Shown in pieces: positions 34,514-45,305 of a stretch of DNA of 64,000 nucleotides. The stretch spans positions 156,375,085-156,439,084 of the forward strand of contig NC_039367.1 of the NCBI RefSeq assembly GCF_003573695.1, written 5' to 3'. The stretch is from Papaver somniferum. Taxonomy: Eukaryota; Streptophyta; Magnoliopsida; Ranunculales; Papaveraceae. Each line of letters starts with the position of its first letter. Position 1 is the first letter of the stretch. The translations under genes were made by a program, and so were the position numbers. Under the pieces are notes generated by a model that was not told where the DNA came from, ran no database searches, and worked only from the letters and a program-made list of their open reading frames with translations.

Positions 34514-36660
34514 ATGCAGGCATTATCTACCCCATTTCAGACAGTAAGTGGGTCAGCCCCGTTCAGGTTGTTCCCAAGAAATCCGGTATTACTGTAGTCC
34601 AGAATGATAACAATGAGTTAATCCCGACCCGAGTGACCACGGGTTGGCGTGTTTGTATTGACTATAGGAAATTGAACAAGGTCACTAGGAAGGACCACTT
34701 TCCCCTTCCCTTTATCGACCAAATGCTAGAGAGATTAGGTGGACATAGTCATTACTGTTTTCTAGATGGCTACTCAGGCTACAATCAGATCGTTATTTCC
34801 CCAGAAGACCAAGAAAAAACTACTTTTACCTGTCCCTTTGGTACCTTTGCGTATAGACGCATGCCTTTCGGGCTATGTAACGCCCTTGCGACTTCTCAGC
34901 ATTGCATGATGATCATATTTTCCGATATGGTAGAAAAGTTTTTAGAGGTCTTTATGGATGATTTTTCAGTGTTTGGTTCGTCTTTCGATGAGTGCTTGCA
35001 TCATTTGTCATTAGTGTTGACTAGGTGTAAGGAAAAGAATCTAGTGCTTAATTGGGAGAAATGTCATTTCATGGTTCGATCAGGAATTGTCTTAGGGCAT
35101 ATCGTATCTTCTAAGGGTATAGAGGTAGATAAAGCCAAAGTTGACCTTATCAAGACTTTACAGGTCCCAAAAACCGTAAGAGATATTAGGTCATTCTTAG
35201 AGCATGCAGGTTTTTATCGTCGATTCATTAAGGATTTTAGCTTGATTTCTAGACCTCTTTGCAATTTACTTGCAAAAGATGTTAAGTTTTTCTTTGATGA
35301 TTGTTGTTTAGAGGCTTTTGAGAAGCTTAAGACTTTACTCACTACCGTGCCCATAGTCCATGCACCCAACTGGAACATACCCTTTGAGATCATGTGTGAT
35401 GCTTCAGATTATGCTATTGGTATTGTGCTAGGTCAGCGAGAAAACAAATTACTTCATGTGATTTACTATGCTAGCAAAACTCTGAATGATGCCCAGTTGA
35501 ACTATACCACTACCGAGAAGGAACTGTTAGCCATTGTGTTTGGCTTAGACAAGTTTAGACCCTATCTCTTAGGTTCTAAGATCGTCATATATACTGATCA
35601 TGCTGCTTTGAATTATCTTTTGTCTAAGAAGGATACGAAACCTAGATTGATTAGGTGGATACTTTTGTTTCAAGAGTTTTCTCCAAACATTAGAGACAAA
35701 AAGGGTGCCGAAAATGTAGTTGCAGACCACTTGTCTAGGCTAGTTGTTGATTCCCCTGATGATTCCCTTCCTATAAGGGATAGTTTTCCTGATGAACAAC
35801 TTTTCTTTGTTACCCAAGAACCTTGGTATGCGAATATAGTGAATTATCTTGTTACTGGTCGAATGCCCCAACATTGGGGTAAACAAGATCGTTCTAGGTT
35901 TTTAGCCGAGGTTAATCACTTCTTTTGGGATGATCCTTATTTGTTTAAGTATTGTCCAGACCAGATTATTAGGAGATGTATACCTGAGAGTGACCAGTCC
36001 AGTATTATTTCCTTTTGTCATGATCATGCTTGTGGAGGTCACTTTAGTGCTAAGAAGACTGCTGCTAACATATTGCAGTGTGGATTCTATTGGACTTTGT
36101 TGTTTAAAGACTCCCATATTTATTGTGTTACTTGTGAGTGTTGCCAGAAATTAGTTATTGTGTTAGTTGTTGAGGTCTTTGATGTGTGGGGAATTGACTT
36201 TATGGGTCTGTTTCCTAATTCTTTTGGTAACCTATACATCCTTGTCGCCGTAGACTATGTCTCTAAGTGGATTGAGGCGGTTGCGTGTAAAACCAATGAC
36301 CATAGGGTTGTGATTGAGTTCTTGAAAAATAATATACTTACACGTTTTGGTACACCGCTAGCTATAATTAGTGATGGAGGGTCGCACTTTTGTAATGGAC
36401 CTTTTAGGCTTATGATGAAGAAATATGGTATTACACATAAGGTAGCTACCCCGTATCATCCGCAGACTAGTAGTCAGGTAGAGGTTTCCAATAGGGAGAC
36501 AAAACGTATATTAGAGAAAACAGTTAATCCTAATCGGAAAGACTGGTCGTCTAGGCTTACTGATGCCTTATGGGCTTACCGTACTGCGTTTAAGACCCCA
36601 TTAGAATGTCGCCTTATCGGCTTGTGTATGGCAAGGCATGCCATTTACCTGTTGAGTTAG
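34507..36660 (+). pseudogene. pol: element G reverse transcriptase, RNase H and integrase
   Basis: A 717-codon open frame with domains in gypsy order. Reverse transcriptase spans about residues 1-240: [25 protein letters not shown], and catalytic FMDD at 149-152. RNase H covers about 290-400 (D298 in [10 protein letters not shown]338 in TEKELLAI, D364 in YTDHAALN). The integrase zinc region has histidines at 505-512 and cysteines at 540 and 543. The catalytic triad is present as D564 (GIDFMG), D623 (ISDGGSH) and E659 (QVEVSNRE). The stretch between C543 and D564 is shorter than usual, so a small deletion is likely. The frame breaks near 36605 before the integrase C-terminus. The FMDDFSVFG motif and tRNA-Asp primer site point to the Athila lineage. 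No env-like frame is seen. Confidence 0.92.
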
Positions 36661-37124
36661 AACATAGAGCTTATTGGGATGTTAAGCAGCTAAATTTTTC
36701 ACTTGACAAGGCAGGAGCCCATAGGAAACTCCATCTGAATGAGTTGGACGAGATTCATATAGATGCTTACGATAGTGCGAAGGAGTATAAAAACAAAATG
36801 AAACTTGTGCATGATAGAAATATTTTACGGAAGTCATTTTCTCCAGGTCAAAAAGTTCTTCTGTATGATACCCGTTTACATCTTTTCCCTGGGAAGTTAC
36901 GTTCTCGGTGGACGGGTCCTTTTATTGTTCGAAGTGTCTTGCCTCATGGAGTTGTTGAAATTGAGACACCGGATGGTAGTAGTTCTTCGAAGGTTAACAA
37001 TCAGAGATTGAAACCCTTTTTAGATCCCTTTTCTACAGGTGATATTGAGGAGGTCCCTCTGGAGGACCCTGTTTTACCCTTGATTGACCATCGATGGAGT
37101 TGTATGTTGTATATTAGTTTTTGA
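36606..37124 (+). pseudogene. pol: element G integrase C-terminus (frameshifted)
   Basis: It continues the integrase in a new frame after a shift near 36605: [20 protein letters not shown], then a helical [20 protein letters not shown] segment, [20 protein letters not shown], and the [20 protein letters not shown] strand typical of the gypsy integrase C-terminal domain. The stop is at 37122-37124. Overlap with the previous frame is an artefact of the frameshift. Confidence 0.88.
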
Positions 37125-38466
37125 TTTTCTTTACCCAGGTACTATCTTTCCAACTTCTCCTCGTGTTATTTTACTTTTGTTATTGCTCTTTCATTAAAAA
37201 CATTGAGGACCATGTTAGATTTAATTTCGGGGGTGGGGAAGAACTTTTTAATTGCACTTTTGAAACTTCTAGCGTCACATGGTATCCGGCTAGCTAAGTT
37301 TACATACTGTTTCTCACCGAAAAGATAGAAATTGGAATGCTAGGGATAAAAACCTTTTGAGACATTAGAGAAAAATACATTGAGATCCTTGAAATTCAGG
37401 AGAGAACTTGTTCCTTTTAGAGGGTAACCGTGATGGACCTAACCATACATGATGGAAAGGCAAGTAGGTCAGGAAATGCCAGAAAGACAAAAGCAACCTC
37501 ACAATGTAGTCTTAGTTACTGGATTGCGACTCTCTCTCAGTATAAACTTATCATCATCAACAAACAGAGCGACATTAAAATCTATGAAGAAAGTTGAAGA
37601 CGTTTTAGGTTTAGAAGCAACAATAGAAAAGAATGATTCAAAAATCAAAGTTGAAGTTCTAAGAGCAAATGATATAACTTGTTAGAATCCATGATACCAA
37701 GACATCACAAGTTGCGAAGATCCAAGTTTTGAAAGTCCTTCTCTCATGACCATGAAATTTTTTGTCTTGTATGTTTCCAAAAAAAAAAATAATAAAAAAA
37801 AAAAATAAAAAAAAAATGAAAAAAAAAATCATTACGTTCTTGTTGTTATATAATTAGTTTTTTTTTTGTTTTATTTTAATAAGGCCATAGGGAAGTAGAA
37901 ATTTTTAAGTCAAGCAAGAAATCGAAGAGAAGATTTAATTGTCAAGGTTCTATGAGGTTCGATAGTTTATCATCAATAGTTGAAGCCCGAAGAAGACGTT
38001 GTTTCTACTGAACACTATGAGAGAGTCGAAGAAAGATACATTTGGTTGCAATCTGGCACAAGATCTTTCTAGCACTGGTTTAACTCATCACACGTAATTA
38101 GTCCAGCTGTGTAGCAGATGTCCCTCTCATCTTTATCTCTCTCCTAATCTTATCCAGCTGTAAAGCAGCGAACGCATCTTACAATGTTTATCTAGATGTG
38201 TAGCGGATATCTCTTTATCTAGCAGTGTTGCGGATGTGTCTCCCCTTTTCTTCAGTCAGCTTTAGAGCTGACACCTTTAATTTCTCTGGCATTCTAGTTA
38301 CTTGGAGATAGGTTGAGAATTTGTATGTCCTCATAGCTCTTTGGATACTTGTGACCAATTAGAAGTCATGGTTTTTTGGGTACACCTCTGGTAAACCCTC
38401 CCGAGATTAACTATTTTTTTTTTTAGTTTTGCTCGAGGACTAGCAAATAATAAGTTTAGGGGTATT
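37125..38466 (+). other. element G 3' untranslated internal region
   Basis: 1.34 kb with no reliable coding frame. It includes an A-rich low-complexity run at about 37780-37830 and several GTAGCGGATGT-like repeats at 38100-38250. A weak purine run (TTTAGGGGTA, 38456-38465) stands where the polypurine tract is expected, just before the 3' LTR. Confidence 0.55.
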
Positions 38467-39959
38467 TGATAGACACATTTTTGTGTCTAAATTGTCCTCA
38501 ATGTCTGTTTTGTTGGAACTCGATTTTTGTACTAATATTGTGTTTTTATGTATTTTTAGGAAATAAATATTGTTGGAAAATTCGGCTCGAAAAGTTGCTC
38601 GGAGCACCCCCGGAGGACATTTGCTATACGGACCCTCACTTTAGATAAGGGGTAACCTAATTACTAAGGGGAACTCCATTTCTAGGCAGCTTCTAACATC
38701 ACCCCAGAACCGGATAGGGGGCAACCCTTCTTCTTCATTTCAAATTCATTTTTTGGAGGGAAGAAGAGTTCACTCCTGGCAGTTTTCTCGATCGGATTTT
38801 GGATGGGTTAGAGGTAGACTAAATCGCTGAAACTTCATGAATGGACGTGATATAGCCTAAAAGGATTGGTATGGGCCTTTGGTTCGATCCAATTTGGCTG
38901 GATATTCCGCGAGAAGCAAAACAGGGCAGTACGTGCATGGGAGAGTTATTTCTGAGCATGTTTGTTGATTCGAGCAACAGTTTGGAGCGTGTCAGAGGTA
39001 AATAAGGTAGATTCAACAGCAGCATACGTGTAGGAGAAGGATTTTTGGAAAGAAAATATTCCGAGAATATTACCCTTCACTGCCGAATAAAGAGAGATTA
39101 CTGTGAGTTATTACGCAGGATTTTCTTCGCCTGTTGAGTATAAATATCATCCTGGGGTAGCAGAGAAGGGGACGGAGAGTTCTAGAGCACGACAGAGCTT
39201 AAACACTGAAGTGGCAGAGCTGCCATTTTCTGCCACTGCATTTCTGAAGAACACGAAGAACGGACTGCCAAAGACAGTCGTTTTCCAACAGTGACAACGA
39301 CGCCTAACGTGGGTCTTAGAAAAACAGTGTCAGTGACACATACTGTGGGTCGTAGTTCCCTGATTTGTAACACTTATAACTGTTACAAACCCGGTTTTAT
39401 TGTATTTCTCATATTCTCATCATTTGTAAACCATTTTTGAGCATCAATGAAATTCTTTGAGAGGTTTTCCAACATGATGAGCGGCTAATTCTCTCACAAC
39501 CAAGACAATGAGGAAGCTATTTACGCATGAATAATTGGTAATTATTTATTCTCTCTAATATATAATTTATAATTTATAATTCATTCAATCACTGCTTTTG
39601 CAGAGTTTTTAATTGTTTGCAAAAAAATTTCTTCATTAGTTGTGATTCAATTAGATAGGTTATGATTTGTTTAGATAATCTATGCTTAGGGATACAATTA
39701 ATTTTTGAGAATTTTCCAGATTATTTGTGAATTAAGAAATAAGAGTCTTAAAAGATGATTAGAGTTTTGGATTGTTTACCATAATTTATTCATGTGTAAT
39801 AGTGAAATCAGTGTCTTGGTTGTTTTCTAATATCTTGAAGTCAATTTTGTAATAAGTTTTCTTTGTTTTTAATTTTTTATTAAGTCTAAAATTCATTGCC
39901 TTCACAAGTCTTGAAACAACCCTTTTATCACTATCTACAACAACTTTGAAAACACATCA
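38467..39959 (+). mobile_element. Athila-like gypsy element G, 3' LTR
   Basis: 1493 bp, TGATAGACACATTTTTGTG to AAAACACATCA, followed by the GGAGT target duplication (39960-39964). TATA box TATAAATA at 39139-39146. It differs from the 5' LTR by scattered substitutions and several short indels. Confidence 0.92.
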
Positions 39960-39964
39960 GGAGT

Positions 39965-41220
39965 ATACGCAGGCTTACAATCAGACTGATTGTAAGCATA
40001 AATTCAACATAATGAGAATGACTAAAACTATAAATTTTTGATTATGTTCTAATCCTCATCCCTAAGATTACATCAAAAGGGCCTAAGTCTTTCTAGTCAA
40101 CTTTCTCATTCAGTGCATGTTTTTAGTGGAATTAATCACATCTATGTTTGTATCAAGTATAAGCATATCATCAACATACAAGCATAAAATTACACATGCA
40201 TCCTTACCAAGTTACTTGTAAATACACTTGTAAGATTCATTAACTTAAATCCACTACACATTATCACATGATCAAATTTTCCATGTCATTGTTTACGTGC
40301 TTATTTGAAAACCATACAAAGATTTGTTCAATTTACATAATGTGTCTTCATAACCTTTCACTACAAAGTCCTCAGGTTGGTCTATGTAAATTTCTTTATC
40401 TAATTCACGGTTTTAAAAAAGATGTCTTAACATCCATATGATGTATCTCCAAGTTGTTTATGGAAACAATATCAATTAGCATCTCAAAAGAAGTAATTCT
40501 CGTCACAAGTGAATAAGAATCAAAGAAATCTACACCTTCTTTTAGTTTATAGCCTTTAGCTACCAACTTAGCTTAATATTTTTCCAAAGTTCCATCTACC
40601 TATCGTTTCCTCTTAAAGACTCATTTACATCCCATGGTCTTACTCCTTGGAGGTAAACTAGCAAGCTCTTAAGTCTGGTTCCGACGGACTGAGTCCATTT
40701 CACTAAATGAAGCATCTTACCAGAACGAGGTTTCAGTAGATGTCACGGCTTCCTTACAAGTCTTGGGATCAGACTAAGCTACGCATGTTATGAAGTCGGC
40801 TTCATAAGAAGTCTCAAGTCTAATAGTTTTACTTCTCTTAGGCTCAACCTCAACTTCATCTTCCTTTAAGATAAGTTCTGAGTATTTGAAAATATATCTA
40901 GGGGATCAGCATCACATCTCTAATGAGCTACATGATTAAGAATAAACATGTTCAAGGAACTCAGCATCCCTAGATTCCATAATAATATTCACACCAAAGT
41001 CAGAAAATCACACCAAAGTCTGAAAAATCAGAACACACAATCAACATTTTTGGTTTCAATCTAGTTCTTTTTTTGAAAAGGAATTACAATCTTAGTCAAA
41101 CACCCCCATACTTTGATGCATTCATAAGAAGGTCATCTACCTTTCCATAAATCATATGGAGTTTCATCTAATCCTTAAAAGGATACTCTATTCAGGATAT
41201 ACTAGTTAAGAGGTCTATCT
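39965..41220 (-). pseudogene. copia element K reverse transcriptase and integrase remnants
   Basis: On the minus strand, about 40280-40445 reads as copia reverse transcriptase with stops: HMDVKTSFL, then residues matching E-I-Y-(I/V)-D-Q-P-E-D-F-V-V-K-G-Y-E-D, and the K-L-N-K-S-L-Y-G-F block in altered form. About 41070-41175 gives KGLDETPYDLWKGR and IKVWGCLTKIVIP, matching the end of copia integrase (T-P-Y-E-L-W...V-W-G-C). The order PR-INT-RT-RNase H along the minus strand is that of Ty1/copia. Many stops and frame changes make it non-functional. Confidence 0.75.
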
Positions 41221-41225
41221 CCCCC

Positions 41226-41256
<31 letters not shown>

Positions 41257-41262
41257 ACACAC
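41221..41262. repeat. poly-C run followed by AC dinucleotide repeat
   Basis: 22 consecutive C residues (41221-41242) run directly into about ten AC units (41243-41262), inside the decayed integrase region of element K. Such a run is prone to length error in sequencing, so the count is uncertain. Confidence 0.85.
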
Positions 41263-42378
41263 CTGAACTAATCAACATGGGAATTATCATGAGTTTTTCC
41301 GTTAAGCTTATATAGACCCAAAGTCCTATAACTCTTGCTTAAAAAAATCACTCCCTAGTTACAACAAGTTTTCCAGATTCAATTAAAATTTAAAATCTTT
41401 TACCATCTATATAACAGAACAAGATACAAGATTCTTGCATATGCTTGGTACATGAAAACTTCATTCAATGTGAGAATATTACAGATATGAGCTTCTGCTC
41501 GACGTTTTCCTTTAATGCAACCTCTATTGCAGATGAGTTACTCAAAAAGAGTTTCTCAACATCCCCTATCCTCTGATAGGAGGTGAACAGGTCTCTGTTT
41601 CAACAAACATTCTTGCTGGCTCCAGGTCTATTAAAATAACTTCCTACATCATGCCAATGAACTTGTTCTAGTTTGTTTCAACTAAATTAACATTAACTTT
41701 CTACTTATTAATATTTTTATGTTGTCTACAATTTACTGTTGCGTGGCCAGGAATTTTACAAACATAACAATCACCCTTAATTAATGTAACGTCGGATTCA
41801 GTTTTACGAAACATACCTTTCTTCTGAAGACTACGCTTAGAGTTGTTTGATTTTTTCACCTTTGGAAGACTTGTGTTCATCCACAGGCTCCTGGTATCCA
41901 TGTCCCTTTCCAACTGCATGTCATAATCTTCGTTTATACTTTGACCACGGACACAATGTTTTCCCAAACACCTAATACACCACATTTCACAAACCTTAGT
42001 TCCGAATCGGAAAATAAAATATGATTTTTGAAGATAACATCTAGGTCTACAAACTTCGTTTGAATCACCAAATCAAAAAACTCATGGTTACCCCATAAAA
42101 ACTACTTTCGTTAACAACAAATTTCTGCTCGTCAGAATTTTTCAGAAACGTTTCTCTGTTTTGTAAAATATCAAAAAAATACTTTTACAACTCCAAAAAT
42201 TACGAAATTTTATGTGGGTAACTATAAAGATGTCTACTACTTTATATCAAAAGGATTCATCTAAATTACTTTTAGGTTAAGAGATAGATTCGAAACTCTA
42301 CAACTGACCAAAAATTCGTTTTTTTTTTCACTTCACAATTAACATCCATGATTATTACAAATTATAATGTCTTAAGAT
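41263..42378 (-). pseudogene. copia element K gag and protease remnants
   Basis: On the minus strand, 41985-41701 is an open frame of 94 codons containing a zinc knuckle CYVCKIPGHATVNC (CX2CX4HX4C), the gag nucleocapsid signature. Downstream, about 41640-41470 resembles the copia protease region, with a mutated active-site part and then EKLFLSNSSAIEVALKENVE as in the F-(L/M)-(A/S)-N-S...G-x-G-x-V block. About 42000-42370 gives no readable gag N-terminus and no clear primer-binding site. Confidence 0.65.
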
Positions 42379-43000
42379 TGTTGGGTGCAATAATCAAAAA
42401 CAAGGAAAAATCAAATAAGCAAAAGTTATTGATACTTAGCTCCTTTATAACGGAAGTGATTGATTTGATGTAACGGACGAGCTCCCCAAATTTCCGCAAC
42501 AGCGACAATGCAAAACTTTGGAAAAACAGAGTGAGTCACGTGTTCAACACGTTGCCCTTAAGACATTAGCGCACGACTACACTCAAGAGTGATGCTATAG
42601 ACCTCACAGGACGGATATCCCCAGGATAAAACACCCTACTACACCTGCTACTAGCATATGTAGTAGATGCTCAACTTGAGCTTGACAACTCCGAAAAAAC
42701 CGTTAAGGAAAATCGCAAACGCTATAAAATATTTTCCCTTAGGGGTCCCTCTAAAATATAGAGCAACCCCTTTCCCATAGATTTTACAAAAGTAGTGAAT
42801 TTGTTTATATAATTGACAAATACAACTTAATAAGATAAATTCCCCGATATGGACTAAAAAGCTTATATAGTCTCTTAAAACAAATAAAAGTAGAAACTCC
42901 ACGATGTGGACTAATAAGTTTCATTCACAAACAAAACAATAAATTAATTTTATGTAGCTAAAAACCTTTAAATAATAATTAATAAATATTGTTGCCAACA
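42379..43000 (-). mobile_element. copia element K, 5' LTR
   Basis: 622 bp, TGTTGGGTGCAATAATC to GTTGCCAACA, the same length as 27655-28276 and clearly homologous throughout. In the element's own orientation this is the upstream LTR. An 83-codon frame inside it (42902-42651) is not supported as a gene. Confidence 0.85.
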
Positions 43001-43789
43001 TTTTTAATCAAAAATCAATCTCCAATACTAGGGTCAAGGTTAATGAAACATCAGGATAAAGATACCATCTCATACGAAGGGGTAAAGGAGAAAGTCATAT
43101 CTCACCTTCTTCATGATCATGGGTCTATTGACGCATCATCAAGTTTTATTCCAAATTTGATTTCTCCTAATTGAAAATATTGTTATTGGATGATTTTATG
43201 ACCACTTATAAAGCTTATTGCAAAATTGATTTTAGGATAGGAAGATCTCAGCAAGAGATGAAACTTGAGGTAAACTATCCATCTTTTATTTGTTTTAGCC
43301 ACGTGTGAAGGACCCCCAATATAAATTTTTTATTGATAAGACCCCACAAACGATTCTGTAAACGGTTTTGTAAAGCAAATGCATCAGTCGAACAAAATCA
43401 TAAAATGCGTAGGTGAGTCAAAGTATTGAAAGTCAGGGATATGTCGAAAAACAGATTGAAGCTCACGATCGTCAATATTGGAACGACAAGAATCTGACTC
43501 TATTGTTCATAGAGGTGCCAAACAGGCCGGCCAGGCCTTTAGTCAGCCTGCATGTGTTCTCTGGGAAAACCAAAGCATTCTAGATTCTAGAATATGCAGT
43601 TTTACTGCACATACATACATATACCTTCTTTCCAATTTCTAAACATCGATCAACCTCTAAGAAAAGCCTTTCCTTTCTTGTGGTGATATAACAAATGAAT
43701 TAAAAAGATATTTTGCGTGGAAACCTCCTCTTTAAATAGCACTGTATATAGAGAGTAAAAGAGAAAAGTGAATGTAACCGATGTATAGC
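43001..43789. other. unassigned spacer
   Basis: About 790 bases with no recognisable gene. A 61-codon frame at 42989-43174 starts inside the LTR and matches nothing I know. The region may include introns or 3' sequence of the SNM1-like pseudogene. Confidence 0.35.
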
Positions 43790-44310
43790 TTCTACTTGCA
43801 TGCATGGGATCGATGACGAACTCAATTACAGCCTCCTGATTTGGAAAGTCATACGGCACAGCATATAAATCTCCAAGCGATAAATCTCTCAAACGTCGAC
43901 CTAGGCAAGAATATAAATATCAAAAATAGAAGGTTACGAAAGTGAGTAATGTGCAGTACCGAAAAGCATCTTCTGAATGATATAAAAATGAATTAGAAGG
44001 GTAAAACAACCCTAAAAACCAAAAACATTTGTATTCTAAGATTGTTCCTTCTATGCAACACCATGTAGGTATGTCTCTGACTTTCGTGTTCCTAGCATTT
44101 CCTCTCGACATTACCCTTTTACGACCAGAATCTATGCGCTACTCCTTGCTGCCACATAGTATACGTCCACTCTTGTTATTTCTTTCAACCATGTATAGTT
44201 TCTTCTTAGAAGACCCCGCATGTCTGCCACCAGCATGCTGCTTCTCTTTCCTCGACTCATTCCGTGCATGCACAATCTTCTTCCTTGGACCAAGTGCAGT
44301 AACTCCAATA
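43790..44310 (-). pseudogene. SAM/SNM1-family (beta-CASP nuclease) gene fragments
   Basis: Two exon-like pieces on the minus strand in N-to-C order. The first (44310 to about 44030) follows a plausible splice acceptor TTCAG and begins IGVTALGPRKKIVHA, the end of a SAM domain as found in plant SNM1-like proteins. It then has a basic stretch, a stop at 44139-44141, and VRDIPTWCCIEGT, resembling the start of the metallo-beta-lactamase part. The second (about 43892-43794) reads LYAVPYDFPNQEAVIEFVID, matching the D-T-T-Y-C-x-P-x-Y-x-F-P-x-Q-E-x-V-I-x-F block near the DRMBL domain. The catalytic metal-binding centre between them is missing, so this is a broken gene. SNM1 proteins are 5' exonucleases for interstrand cross-link repair. 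Confidence 0.6.
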
Positions 44311-45305
44311 CTGAATAGATCCAAGTATATATATATATATATCAGATCAAATACCACAAACACTAGCATTTGAAAATCAAACATATGTGTATAAACATGA
44401 AACCGCAAAGACTCGAGAAACTACAAGTGCATATATTTTAGTCTCAAAGCAAGTAATTGTACTGTACAAATCAGCGAGTGATATATTACAACAACAGTCT
44501 TTTATATATGAGACAATGCAGTGTTTCCAAAAATCAACTTCTTCCTAATTAACAAATTCTTCTTCATATTTCGATAAGCCAAGTCCATGGAAGCACTCAC
44601 TAACACGAGATGTGTAACCAACTTGTCGAGTCCATTCAGGTCTGGATTCACTCTAGGCAGACCAACTACCTTTTGCATTTCAAAACTGCAACTCTGTCAT
44701 TCATACTTGCCCTCGATCTCTAGCCAGTATTCCAACAAATCTTTTTCTTTTAAGCCTACTTCACTGGGATCTTGTGCCCATAGGAGAAACTTTTTCTTTT
44801 AACCTTATAAGCCTATAACAGAATAAAGGAAGAGACGAATGGACAACCGAGATTATTTTCTTGTAAAGCAATTGTTTTACTTCGTCAATTTATTGTTAAC
44901 TAAAATTAACCATGTGTTATGTAATTTAATTTTGAATTTTAAGTGTCTTCAGAATGTCTATTTCTTCTTCTTCTTCATTGCTTAGTTCTGGTAATTCAAT
45001 ACTGCATGCTTGATTGTCCTAGTTCTGGAAGTTTAAGAAGTTTACACATACTTGCTTCAAGCATAGTTCTGGAAGTTTACCTTGGTGCGTGCGGAAACGA
45101 AAGCCACCAGTTCTTAGTGCAGCACATGGGAATATCTCATATCTCACAGTTGTAATCAAATATGCTAGATTAGATATATAAATGGAGTATATTGTTTGTA
45201 TCCTTAATTAAATTGAAATTACATCTTAAAGTAGTAGTAAAAAAAATATTAGATGAAAATTGAGTATCTACTTTGTATGAATGAATCACGTCTGTTTCTT
45301 TTTCT
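44311..45305. other. spacer downstream of the deubiquitinase gene, (AT)n and a possible transit-peptide frame
   Basis: Contains an AT dinucleotide run at about 44325-44341 and a 71-codon frame (listed separately). The last 100 or so bases before the gene's stop (45205-45305) resemble 63395-63445 beside the second deubiquitinase copy. No polyadenylation signal could be assigned with confidence. Confidence 0.4.
44587..44802 (+). CDS. possible first exon with plastid transit peptide-like sequence
   Basis: A 71-codon frame with ATG in a good plant context (GTCCATGGAA). The product is rich in Ser/Thr and basic residues and nearly free of acidic ones: MEALTNTRCVTNLSSPFRSG, later a SYLPSISSQYSNKSFSFK stretch. 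This composition is typical of chloroplast transit peptides. No continuing exon is recognised downstream, so it may be an orphan exon or chance. I do not recognise the gene. Confidence 0.25.
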   Translation: MEALTNTRCVTNLSSPFRSGFTLGRPTTFCISKLQLCHSYLPSISSQYSNKSFSFKPTSLGSCAHRRNFFF

